Of a stretch of 64,000 bases of DNA, positions 22,431 to 33,196 are shown piece after piece. A program made the position numbers and the translations under genes. Source of the stretch: Tanypteryx hageni. Its lineage: Eukaryota; Arthropoda; Insecta; Odonata; Petaluridae. How positions within the stretch are numbered: position 1 is the stretch's first letter; each line of letters begins with the position of its first letter. Below the pieces are notes generated by a model. It was not told the origin of the DNA. It saw only the letters and a program-made list of their open reading frames with translations, and did not search any database. The DNA lies in assembly GCA_028673005.1 (NCBI GenBank), contig CM054115.1, positions 194,564,370 to 194,628,369 of the forward strand. Reading direction: 5' to 3'.

Positions 22431-24774
22431 CCCCTCAGCGCCGATCTGTGCATGGTACGGATCTCGGTTTCTTACCATATCGCCGGCCTCTGCGCGTGGT
22501 ACGTACCCATGCCGCACTGCCTTTAATTTGCTATATAGCAGGAGTGGCCAAACCTACTTGCCCTCAGAGCTGCATACAATAATTTTCAGAATTTTGAGAG
22601 CTGCGTGACACATTCTGCACTCAGAAATTTACGAACAGAAAGCATAATTTGCATCTGAAGCAATTAAGATATAATGCACGTCTCTTAGGCATCTCCAACA
22701 CACCTCAAATCACACTACGTCAGTGTTCTGTAGAGAAAAACGTTGACATACCACTGAATGGAAATTTAAAAGAGCCGCATACTAAGATAATTGTCGATTG
22801 AAACCTTCTGCAAATCAAATCAAGTAATGGCTTGATCTTGGATAATCTATTTTCACTTGTTTGAGTCACATTATTATTGAAATGAAAGCACTTCAGAAGC
22901 ATCTCAAACCGATCATGTTTCATATAAGGTCATTCCAGTATAAAGGTTTGTTGGACCAATATAAAAGCATTTTTGGTAGATGGTTTACGCCCATAGCCAT
23001 CAAAACTGCGAAGAACCTTTTCAATTCACTTGGTGATGTTTCCTTCTATTTTTTCATAAAGGATCTTCTCATAGGGACTTCAGAAGCTAAATATTGGCTC
23101 GCATATCTGTTTGTCTCCTTTACAAGCAGGTCCAACACTTCTTCATCCAGAAAATGTTCATATGAGTCTATCGGATTGCAAAAATCCCTATCGACCAGCA
23201 AACCATCTTCACCTGTTTAGCAAAAAAGACGATCAGCATTCGAGCAATCTCTCCACAAATTTGAAGCTTTTGCTGTATCATCATCTTCAGAAAAAGCTTC
23301 TTCAATGCCTTCAGCTTCTGATGATGCTAACTCACTTTCTTCTTCTGATAGCTTGTACAATGATTCAGAATCACCGTAACTTGACATCGAAACGTCTGAA
23401 TCAGACATGGTATCGAATAAAGTTGACTTTATATTGCGAATCACAGAGTGATTTTCTAGGAACTCAACCAGAACACAATATCACTTGAGGATAACCAAAA
23501 CAAAACTGATCTATAGGATGGATAAACTAGAGTAAAAGAGAATTTGCGTAAAAATGAGATCTAATTGCCAAAACTGAAGGAGAAAAATTAGCCAATGAGA
23601 TGTAAAAGCCTAAACCGATCATAAAATGATTTGAAGATGCCACTTCAAAGTGCACATCTTGGCCATGGGAAAGCGGTCGCCTTGCAATAAAATAAGAAGC
23701 CACATGTAAACAATAAACGTAGGTCTTGCCTCGTGCGTCGGCGAAAATTTGGGGCAAAGATTTCCAAAAATGCAGCTGCACAGGATGTGTAATATTGAAA
23801 GATTACTACTCACTTCAAAGTGCATGCCGTGGCTAAGCATATAAGTGACCGCTAAAATATCTTGCCCCCGTAGGTACTTCCCTTACTCTATCCTGCCCTC
23901 GAAGAGATTTCCCCTACTCCCTCCCGTCTTTTGAGACCCTAACCATAAAACCCAGGTGCATGAGACATGATTGCTAAAGGTGTGGAAAGAATGAGATGGT
24001 CTACTCAATGAAATGGTTCTTTCGATAGAAAAAACGTAAAAGTGAAACTATTATCTAATTTAAATGGGCTCTGCGTAGTTCAAATGCTGTCATGTTAGTT
24101 TATTTACAAGTTTAGATCTTGGTGTATTGTGATTTTTTAAGTGCTTACAGTGTGCAAGCACCGACAACTCGTATTGTAAATAGTGTAAATAGAAGAATGC
24201 CTCTAAATATGCTCCATGATATCAACTTTGAAAAATATTATAAAAAGTTTAGATATTGTACATAGAAATTGCATGAGTACCATTTGTTCATTCGATGTTT
24301 ATAACCTGCATGCAAAATTTATTTAACATAAACACTCCTGAAGAATGATAGACTACTTCAATTTTGATGATCAATTTAGTACATGCATTGGTCAAACCTA
24401 CCCTACTTGGAGGTAACCCTGGAAGGTATGCAACCGAAAAATTTGCCGTAGATGATTTCTTTTTCTTTTTTGCAAAATATGCATCAAAATATTAGAAATA
24501 TTTTTTTAAATATTGTTGTTTTATAACTGGAAAATCACTCATGCTAAAAATATGATCATTTATGGACAACTGATTAATTAAAGAAAAAAATTTTATTTTT
24601 AAGCATTTAAAATTGCATAATTTTGTTAATATTGTAAAATATCCATTACCAACTTTAAGGAACATCATACAATAACTAATAGGACAAGAAAATGTCAACT
24701 TCAAACTATTTGAAAGAAAGGATTCACTCCCCACCAGCTGAAAGATAAGAAAATTTAATTCTCCAGTTAAGGGG
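22431..24774 (-). mobile_element. PiggyBac-like element, internally rearranged
   Basis: TTAA lies at both ends (22427-22430 and 24775-24778), next to CCCCTCAGC on the left and the inverse of CCCCTTAAC on the right. The 2.3-kb length suits piggyBac. A minus-strand transposase remnant is inside. The ends match only weakly, so the boundaries are tentative. A hAT end (CAGGAGTGGCCAAACC, about 22541) lies within. Confidence 0.45.
22740..23444 (-). pseudogene. PiggyBac transposase, N-terminal half only
   Basis: The acidic N-terminus (23444-23217) is followed in another frame by PIDSYEHFLDEEVLDLLVKE and a helix ending MRRSFMKK with a stop. Next is ELKRFFAVLMAMGVNHLPK, and then MKHDRFEMLLKCFHFNNN and RLSKIKPLLDLICRRFQST (22923-22750). 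This is the conserved N-terminal order of piggyBac transposases (DDE_Tnp_1_7). The chain breaks off where the catalytic core would begin, so all catalytic Asp residues are missing or lost. Confidence 0.82.
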
Positions 24775-24839
24775 TTAAGAATATTATACTTTTTCCATTG
24801 TTCGGTACTAATTCCACACATTTCTGCCAAATTTTGTAG

Positions 24840-25180
24840 TGCATCTAGAAGTGCAATAATATTTATCTAATTGTTTAAATTTAAAAAAAATTTAATGGCC
24901 TCAATGAAAACATCATGGAGATTTTCAAATGTTCATTTGCGCTTTTGTACCAAGCTCTAAATAACTGAAAATTTTCAGCTCCTTAGCTTGTCTACTAGTA
25001 CCTAAATATTTATCTATTTGTTTAAATTTTAAGAATTTTAACAGGCAAACAAATTAAAATATCAAAATTTCTTTAATCCCTATTCAGTTATTTTACAAAC
25101 TCTACCTTTACAAAATATTTCAGCTTCGTAGCACATTCAGAAATGCATAAACCTTGAATATTTGTTTAAACTTTTGCAAA
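24840..25180 (-). repeat. Dispersed repeat, inverted copy of 55540-55760
   Basis: Read on the minus strand it matches the plus strand at 55540-55760 over about 220 bp, e.g. GAATGTGCTACGAAGCTGAA against GAATGTGCTACAGAGCTGAA. It is non-coding. Confidence 0.65.
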
Positions 25181-25851
25181 TTTCTTTTTTATGCTTTTTA
25201 TTTTTCAATTGTGCATGTCAGTCATGTGAGCATTTGTGTCCATAAGTTGTGCTGCTGTCAGGAGGCACTTGACTATTGCATTGGAGCATGTGTAGGAAGA
25301 GGGCTTCCTGAAAACTGCGAGTGTTGTTTTCTTTCCTTTATTTTTATTTAAGCTATAATTTTTTTCTCTCTCTCTACCTTTGTATGACACTCTATTTATT
25401 AAATTACAACATTGGAGTTTATTCCTTTCTTTGTAAATAACTATTTAGTTAAATTGTTCTTTCTTATCAATTTTGAGACAAACTGTAACTTTTTGTTTTT
25501 TAATGCTTGGATATCTCTTTAAAAGCGACTTAAACAAAACCGGTGACTGTACAATTTGAGGGATACCAAACAGCTTACTCAAAAAAAAACATCACCACAT
25601 GACATTGGTTATTACAATCTTATGGGAGGCATAAAAAAAATTGGTTGCATCCATAATCAGGCAGAACTTCGTCATACATGAATATTACAAGCATTTCGAA
25701 ATAAGGATGATGAGTACTATAACTGAAAATGAACACTACCCAACCTGAGGGGGGGAACACAGCCCAAGCAACATTACCCAACACAGAGGAGCCAAGGAGG
25801 CATAAGCCATAGTAGCATTTAGGACCATTTCTCGTCACTTTCTCTCAACAG
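25181..25851. other. Intron 3, unassigned
   Basis: No gene is recognised. The last ~30 bases before 25852 form a pyrimidine-rich stretch that suits a plus-strand splice acceptor. Confidence 0.3.
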
Positions 25852-26031
25852 TGCAACCGTCGCTATGTATACCTTTTGCCCGGTTATGGAAACAGAAAAA
25901 AATTTGTTCCTATTGAATCAGTAAAGCCAATATATAAGGTTCTACGCTTAAAAAGTGATAAAAAGGTTAGGGTGAGGAAATTTTTAGTTTCTCCAACTTT
26001 TAATAATTTTCCTGAATTTTTAGACAATTAA
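25852..26031 (+). CDS. Unrecognised candidate terminal exon
   Basis: A pyrimidine-rich run ending TTTCTCTCAACAG precedes an open 59-codon stretch in phase 0, starting CNRRYVYLLPGYGNRKKFVP, through ESVKPIYKVLRLKSDKKVRV, and ending PTFNNFPEFLDN with TAA at 26029-26031. Basic and aromatic residues dominate. I do not recognise the protein. It has no start codon, so it would be the last exon of a plus-strand gene or of a spliced transposon gene. Its last ~120 bases recur inverted at 45160-45040, next to the same TIR element. It may therefore be the tail of a mobile-element protein and not of a host gene. Confidence 0.4.
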   Translation, partial: CNRRYVYLLPGYGNRKKFVPIESVKPIYKVLRLKSDKKVRVRKFLVSPTFNNFPEFLDN

Positions 26032-26035
26032 ACCA

Positions 26036-26925
26036 CACCACCTTTTTGAACTTTGCGAATAAATGGTTCCAGAAAATTGATGCGAAATGCAAATTTGCAA
26101 AGTGTAAGTCCTATTTTCCCCTCAGACGCAATGTAAAAATAGTTTTTATCATAAATAATGCAGTTGAACAGAAAATAAAAGAAAAAATAACAGCAAATGA
26201 AAACCTAGCATCAAAAAGTGAAAAACATTCTTTTAATTACTTTCAAAACGCGTAAAAGCAAAAAAAAATCCAGCATTACAAAGTGATGACACTTCTTTCG
26301 GCAATTGTGCAATTTATCACCAGCACATTTTCGCATGCGATTTTCGATCTTCTTTTGTTCATTTCAAGGAAATGCTTTAATTTTAATGGATTAACTACTG
26401 AAATGGAATGTAAAGTATGTGATGCATGGATGTTTTAGGTTCTGAAACAAATATTTCCTAAAAAACACAAGCATTATAAAGTGGTAACATTCATTTTATT
26501 AATTATGTTCGAAATGCATAAAAGAAAATCAAGCCTATCGTAAGTAAGTGATAACATTTCTTTTGATTGCGTTCAAAATATGTGGCAGAAAATCTTACCT
26601 TTACAAGATGATAGCAATTCTTAGATTTTTGTTAAAAATTCGTAATTAAAAGATAAAGCCTTAACAAAACAAAATAACATACCCTTAAATTATGTTCAAA
26701 ATATGTACAAGGATAATACCAAATGAAAACCTTATACTCCAAAATGAAGGCGTTTCTTTAAATTTTAAACTAAAGTTTTGTTGGCGGTTGCATTCAAAAT
26801 GAGCTACAAAATAATTAATTTGAAAGTTATCAGGTTTGTTTACTTTGAAAACTACTAATAATGAGCATTATAGATATAATAAGTCCTTTCTAGGGCGCCA
26901 AAGTTTAAACTGAACTTTGAAACAA
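26036..26925 (-). mobile_element. CACCACC-TIR element, copy C (one end lost)
   Basis: It starts with CACCACCTTTTTGAACTTTG and is homologous, inverted, to the element at 44110-45039. The far inverted end is missing near 26925. The interior is a chain of degenerate ~65-bp repeats around ...AAAGTGATAACATTTCTTTT... It is non-coding; the 69-codon frame at 26046 is a by-product. Confidence 0.7.
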
Positions 26926-27033
26926 AAAAGCAGAGGGAGTTCACGTATGTTGTCATCACAAATGCATGATGCAAAATGCGAATAACACTGTTCAACATGG
27001 AAATTGTATGAAAACGAAATTACCGAATCTTAA

Positions 27034-28466
27034 CCCATTAAAGCCAACGAGCAACTTAAGTTGTATGGCCTCCTAAAAATACCTACTCCTCAAGGAATTC
27101 AAGCAAAAGTCTCCGAATCTAATTTTTCCTACTAATTGCATTTGCGATAGAATGCATCTAGGAAAAGAAATAACGGTACCCCGAGCCTTTCACAGACTAA
27201 GGGTCGGATCTCTTCAGTTGAGGTACGGACGTTGCGCTGCTCGGGAGTATGTATCTTACTCTATATAAAACTAATATTTGATTTGAACCTTCTAAATTAT
27301 TAAGTAAACATGTGTCACTTTTCAAAAAATATTACTTCAATTCATTCTCATTTTTTTTCAATGAATGACAAACTTTTGATGCAACTAAAGTTGCTCATGG
27401 GCACATGCAGTACTAATTTTGGATTTTTATCCTAGATTTTTGTTTATACAACCTTGGAGTTACACATCTGATTTTGTTTCTTTCTGCGGATCTTCGACGA
27501 CTTGTAAAAAGGTATTTATCCATTATTACTAATAAACTAATGCTACAATTTTCCATCAGAATCATTTTATGAAACATTTTCCCCTTCTTTGTAGGTTCTG
27601 TGTGTATAGAAGCAATACCTTTACTATGTGAAGTCATTTATAACTTGTTGGACATTATCGCATCATAATGTAAGTTTGTGTCAAAAGTTATTAATTTTTA
27701 TGAACACAATTGGATGAAAAAGGTAACACTTTGTCAATTCCACTTGAAAAGTGTTTACCGACCAATCTAGGTTTCAATGCATAGTATCGTTTTAATGATA
27801 CTATGTATTGAAACCTAGGTCGGTCAGTAAACATACTTTTCAATTGGAATTGACAAAGTGTTTCCTTTTTCATCCAATTATGGAAAAATTCCACAAAGTG
27901 AATCTAGAGAGAGCAAAAAAACACCAAAAAGCGCAAGTTTAGCGATAACAAAAGACAGTGATCCCACGACGTATCTAAAGTGGAATTTAAAATGTCAGAA
28001 TTTATTCCTCCGCTGCTTCCAAGTAGGTTCAATGTAAAACAAGAACTGTGTACCTTTGTCAGAAATGTAAGGTTTCCCTTCATCCGGAGTGTTTTATTGG
28101 GTTCCATGAAAAATGAACTACCAACTCAATGAATGTCTGTGATGAAAAATATAATTTTTTATTTATTTTAATTATATTAATATCCTTTTGTATGATTACA
28201 CTATTGTACACCTAATTGATGATTTAAGTAGATATTAGCAAAAATTAATAGATTGCTAATATAGTTATCTTCTTCTTTAAATTTTTGGCAATTGCCCATA
28301 TTTAGTATCGCAAGTGCCCACGAGCAATTTAAGATGCATGTAAATATCTTCTGATGTAGAAATGCAAAAAATATAAAAGTGTGCTTTCCATGTTAGAGTG
28401 CTCAGAAGGATAAATAAACCAAAAAAAAATAATTTTTCAATAAAAAATGCTTTGGGCATTAATGGG
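27034..28466. mobile_element. Non-autonomous piggyBac-like element
   Basis: The inverted ends are CCCATTAAAGCC and GGGCATTAATGGG, with TTAA on both sides (27030-27033, 28467-28470). Length is 1,433 bp and there is no transposase. GAGCAACTTAAGTTG-like motifs recur near both ends (27048, 27388, 28322). A long hairpin lies inside at 27708-27879. Confidence 0.8.
27708..27879. repeat. 172-bp hairpin, ~82-bp arms
   Basis: An imperfect palindrome with left arm starting AATTGGATGAAAAAGG and right arm ending CCTTTTTCATCCAATT, closing on ATAGTATC-gttttaat-GATACTAT. It sits in the middle of a piggyBac-like element. It would fold into a long double-stranded RNA if transcribed. Confidence 0.85.
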
Positions 28467-28805
28467 TTAACTAAGTTTTGGGTGGTGAACACGAAAATGA
28501 CATTAAAAAATTAAAATTGGCTCTTGTTTTCAAATTACAGAAGGGATCCCATATCAGCGAGTTATTCCTGCATAAGTGGTTATGGCTCTGAGCTGAGATG
28601 TGGCAGCACCGCATTCCAAGGTCACGGCGCTTTTAGCACCATGTGATCAGCTACCATTGTTTCAGATGCTTTTTTTTCTGTCTTGCAGTGTTTCATTGGA
28701 ATTCTGTGAGTCTAGTTAGGCGCTCTGTGATTTTCTGTTAGCCGTTGTTCTAGGTGTTTTGTGCTCGGTGAGATTTTGTTAGCCTTTGTTTTAGGTGGGA
28801 TAAAT

Positions 28806-30318
28806 ATGCCCCGTAAGTGTGTGAACAGTGCGGATAACTTCTGCTACAGAGAAGTCACGTTTGCTTCAAGGAAGTGTGCTTTAACCCCAGTAATAAAAAA
28901 AGCCTACTTCTTGTACTTTGGCTGTAAAGTAGACGACCAGGACAAGAGCTGGGCCCCGCACGTGTGCTGCATGTCCTGTTCATCAAAGCTCAATGCGTAG
29001 GTGAATCGCAAGGGACGTTCCATGCCTTTTGCAATGCCCATGATATGGAGGTAGCCGACAGATCATGTCACAGACTGTTACTTCTGTATGGTGCCTCCTA
29101 TTCAGAAAGGGATTACCAAGAAGAAAAAGTGGACAGCGGTGTACCCAAATATACCATCTGCTATGCGCCCAGTGCCTCACGGTGAAGGACTGCCCATTCC
29201 AGAACCCCCCGACAGTTTTTCCATAGACTGTGATGAGGAACAGCATGATATACCCAAAGAAACACTGCAGCCATCTACTTCCAGAGATCCAGAATTTCAT
29301 GCAAACGTGACCTCTGCTGAACCACATAAGATCACGGAGAACAAACTTTATGACCTCATCAGGGATCTCGAACTGCCAAAGAATAAGGCAGAACTGTTAG
29401 CCTCAAGGCTGCAGTAGTGGAATCTTCTCAAGAATACTGTGAAAGTGACTGCATTTTGCACCCAACAAAAAGATATTGAGCAGTTCTTTAAAACAGAAGG
29501 TGAACTCCCTGTTTGTGAGGATGTCAATGGCCTGATGGCAGCAATGAACATCAGGCACAATCCGGAAGAATGGAGACTATTCATAGACTCTTCTAAGGTT
29601 AGTCTAAAAGCTGTGCTGTTGCACAATGTAAATGTGCTGCCTTCAATTCCTGTTGCCCATGTCGTCCACACCAAGGAAACGTATGTAAACATGAAAAACA
29701 TTCTCAGCTACGTGAACTACAAAAAATATGAATGGCTGATTTGCGGTGATTTGAAGGTAATTGCAATTTTGCTGGAATTGCAAAAGGGTTACATGAAGTT
29801 CTGTTGCTTTCTATGCGAATGGGATAGTCGTGCCAAGGATGACCACTACAGGAAGAAGAATTGGCCTCACCGTAAATCACTTACACCTGGAACAAAGAAC
29901 GTAGCTTTTGAGCCGCTGGTAGATCCCAGAAAAGTTTTGCTTCCACCTCTACAATAAACTGGGCCTCATGAAATATTTCGTAAATGCATTGGACAGGAAT
30001 GGACCGGCATTTACATACTTGTGTGAGAAATTCTCAAGGCTTAGTATGGAGAAGATCAAGGTGGGAGTATACATTGGTCCACAGATATGTCATTCACTGA
30101 AGATACATTTCCTCCATTCACACCTGCATTTATTCCCGGCTAACTGTGGTGCCGTAAACGATGAACATGGTGAGCATTTCTATCAGGATATCTCGACGAT
30201 GGAGCAGAGATACAAAGGCAAATGGAGTGTTGCTATGCTAGCCGATTATTGCTGGATGGTGAAAAGGGATGCTCCAGAAGTTCAGTACAAGCAACAAGTG
30301 AAAAGGTGCCATGTTTAA
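28806..30318 (+). pseudogene. Decayed copy of a multicopy transposon-borne gene
   Basis: The pieces are open frames at 28806-29000 (MPRKCVNSADNFCYREVTFA, then APHVCCMSCSSKLNA, a Cys-rich finger), 29088-29417 (with LPIPEPPDSFSIDCDEEQHD), 29439-29957 (with WRLFIDSSKVSLKAVLLHN and YMKFCCFLCEWDSRAKD) and 29968-30318 (ending with HEHGEHF-like FYQDISTMEQRYKGKWSVAM and LADYCW). I recognise this order from an uncharacterised protein present in many copies in arthropod and cnidarian genomes, probably carried by a mobile element. Breaks: a TAG at about 29415, frame shifts, and a deletion before SLKIHFLHSHLHLFP near 30095. Confidence 0.75.
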
Positions 30319-30341
30319 TGCAGGTACGTTCATAGCTATGT

Positions 30342-30505
30342 ACATTTACACTTTTTTCATATTGTGATATGGGAGCAGGATATACAGGGTGTTTCCAAGT
30401 TCTATTTACACTTCCGAGTTCTATTACACTTCAAAGTGTAAATAGAACTCAGAAACACCCTGTATATCCTGCTCCCATATCACAATATGAAAAAAGTGTA
30501 AATGT
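30342..30505. repeat. 164-bp near-perfect hairpin around a MITE
   Basis: The arms of about 70 bp are nearly identical inverted copies, starting ACATTTACACTTTTTTCATA. At the centre is a 76-bp MITE-like core (30388-30463) with CAGGGTGTTTC ... GAAACACCCTG next to TA on both sides. The flanking sequence is also inverted, so more than a simple MITE insertion took place. Confidence 0.85.
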
Positions 30506-31502
30506 GAGGAAGTGACATTTTTTCGAAAACCGATTTAATCTATACTTTCATGTTCAGCATCCCAAAATCTATAAAGTAAATTTATTTCCATTGCCATAAC
30601 AGGATACAATCCAAAATTTATTGTTCTGTGTAATCGGCATGAAACAAGTAATGGTCATAAAAAATTTTGTAGTGAAGTGTAAATTCGCGAACTGCAAGCA
30701 TGCAAAGTACAAATGGTAGTGTATACATAATCAGATTCAGCATAAAATTTGCTGATTGAGGACCATAATTTTACTTAAATGACAATGTCACCATAATTAC
30801 AACAAATTTAGCAAGTGAGCAGGAGTAGAGAAGGACCAACCAACAAAGGAAAAACCAATAGAAAAGAGAACAGATATCTCATAAGAAAGAGTTCTACCTT
30901 CTAAAGGTAGAATGCAGTGTAGAGGTACAATGCTACAGCATCTAGACATATTTATTAAATCTCTAGGATGTAATTTGTTGCAGCCTTAAGAAGAAGAATT
31001 CTACAGCACAGATCTAGTTTAATCTGTCATGCAACACTTCAGTCAGAGGAATTTCAAGGAATATGATATTTAGAGTCACATTCCTTGGCAAATATAAAGA
31101 GAAAATTAGTTTCATTTTCTGAGTCTGTCCTCATAATCAATTGTTTTTCTTATCCTTCAAACTTTATGCCATTATTGAGAGGGACGTAAAACTTACTTCT
31201 AAAAAAACAACCAACCAGGAAGATTTCTCACACTCTACTGCTTGTCAATTACGAGGCAACAAGGATCGCTATGTATATGACATCAAAAAATTTCCCATTT
31301 TCATGCACTAATTCCTTTTGAAGAGGATAAAGACTACATTTTCTTCATTACCACTTCGGTTGGGTAAAGAAAAACCTTAATTGGCCCGCTGTAATATAGA
31401 GAGTCAAGCTGGGTTTAAAATTTATGACATCTTGTCATAATTTTTTATGATCACTTGGTTGTCTGTATGCAAAATTTTTAGAAGTTATGATATATTTCCA
31501 TT
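30506..31502. other. Intron 3, unassigned
   Basis: About 1 kb of AT-rich sequence with no recognisable gene or repeat. Confidence 0.3.
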
Positions 31503-31510
31503 ATCTAGAG

Positions 31511-31673
31511 CAGCGGTGCCCAAACTATGGCCCGCGAAGGGTTTTTGTTCGGCCCGCGAAGCTAAGGCGAAAAATCAATTCGAAAAATTTAACAGACAAA
31601 TTCATACATTTTTTGAAAATTTTCATAATAAAACTTTAAAAATTGAAATGTTAGAAAAGTTTGGGCACCGCTG
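31511..31673. mobile_element. hAT MITE, 163 bp
   Basis: Perfect 16-bp inverted ends CAGCGGTGCCCAAACT and AGTTTGGGCACCGCTG. The target repeats are atctagag (31503-31510) and atgtagag (31674-31681). A GGCCCGCGAAG phrase is repeated inside. It is non-coding. Confidence 0.9.
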
Positions 31674-31808
31674 ATGTAGAGAGCCCCGAATGAAGTTTAG
31701 ACCGACACAGCATATATAAGAGAGGAGAGTATCATTGCATCACCTCTATGTACTGCACAGTGCTTAAAGGTTAACTTAGGATTTAAATAATTTTATAAAA
31801 ATACTTGC

Positions 31809-32034
31809 TTGCGAGCCACAACTGCAAATGCATCAGCAACTGGACTGCCGGCTATGCGACCTGATACAGGATGACGCTCATACAGGGAACGTGCCATGCC
31901 GTAAGCCCTTCTATTCCAGCGATCCCAACCGCCACTAATTCCTGCTACCTCCTTATCAATAATTTCTGAATCTTTTGCCAGATAATCAGTAGTTCCAGTA
32001 GCCAGAGAGCATTTCTCAGGTCTCTGCAAGACTT
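31809..32034 (-). CDS. PP2C-like protein, coding exon 3
   Basis: This exon completes Glu259 and encodes residues 260-333 plus two bases of codon 334. It begins EVLQRPEKCSLATGT and ends ...GSPVADAFAVVAR. It carries the start of the PP2C-like fold, including a WDRWNRRAYGMARSLYERHP segment. The acceptor is TTTCTCTTTTAG. The donor chosen is the GC site GCAAGT (31808-31803) rather than the GT five bases further on. Only the GC site keeps exon 4 open, and it gives ...VVARKDSALLALADG across the junction. The overlapping GT donor would run into a stop within about eleven codons with either nearby exon 4 acceptor. Confidence 0.88.
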
Positions 32035-33196
32035 CTAAAAGAGAAACAGATAAAATTGGAACAAAATTGAAATAGTGAATATATAGAACTAACTTAACTA
32101 ATAAATGATATTTATCTCTAAAAAACTGCTGTACATGATTCTTCTTCCATAACCTTATTTTCAAGATACATTAGCTACAGCAGAGAAACCTACAGAATAA
32201 CTAAGAGGCATGCATCTTATAGATATATCGCTCTATTAGTCACCTCCATTAAAAATTAAAATTTAGCCATGGTGATTAAGTGGCCTTTGATTGATGATTC
32301 AGAATTTTATTTCTTCAACTCAAAATGGTTTAAAATCGCATTTATTATTGAAGAAAAATTCACAATATTGATGACACACATTAAAGAAAGCGTTTTTTCA
32401 AAGCCACCCAATTAAAATAGAAACAAACAATATAAGAACAGAAGAATATGAGTCAATGTTCACTACATAGCTAAGAAGCAACAGGTTTGAAAGAACTTAA
32501 TCAATCAGAAAATTTTTAGTGTAATTCAGATATTATTTTGAAAAAGAATAAAGTGCTATTAACATTATAAATGATATGTATTATTTCATCAACATTCAAG
32601 ACGATTATAGCCATTCTTAAAGGAGTTTTCACTCAAAAGCCTCTCTTACATGAACGAAATGAAAGAAAATAAGAAGTAAAATAAAATCATTCAAGTCAGC
32701 ATTTGCATTAATATATCAATGAATACATTCCAAAGAAACATATTTTATACTTTCACAAAGTTGTTGGCATTAAAAACAACTAGCTGTACCTGTGAAAACA
32801 GATCCAGGCATTGCTGAATGCTCACAAACTGAGTTTGAGTAATAGAATTTTTGTTAATTTTACCAAAGAAAGCTCATGGTATATAATTTGAATCTGAGTT
32901 GATTTTAAATAAATAACTTACCCCAGGCTTGAAATTTTAAAGTTTTTACCAATTTCTTTATATTAACTTTCAAAATTCCTCATGCAACACACTCGCACAC
33001 ATATCCTTAAACTTTCTGCCAGTCTTTTGGGGATAAATGGACCCCATGCAAACTAGAAAATGACTCTGCAGGTAAATGGCAGCATTGAGATATTTGTTAT
33101 TTACAGTTACTAAAACTCAAGGGGGATTGCATACCTTGTTTCTGTCATTTCTACCTCAGCTGTACTTAGAGCAACACATGATTTCACTTATTAGAA
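32035..33196. other. Intron 2, unassigned
   Basis: AT-rich intron with no recognised repeat or ORF. Confidence 0.3.

Noticed and set aside
29348..29701. Minus-strand 117-codon ORF
   Set aside because: Antisense shadow of the decayed multicopy gene on the plus strand.
31805..31809. GT donor at the end of exon 3
   Set aside because: It ends in phase 0. Joined to either nearby exon 4 acceptor it meets a stop within about eleven codons.
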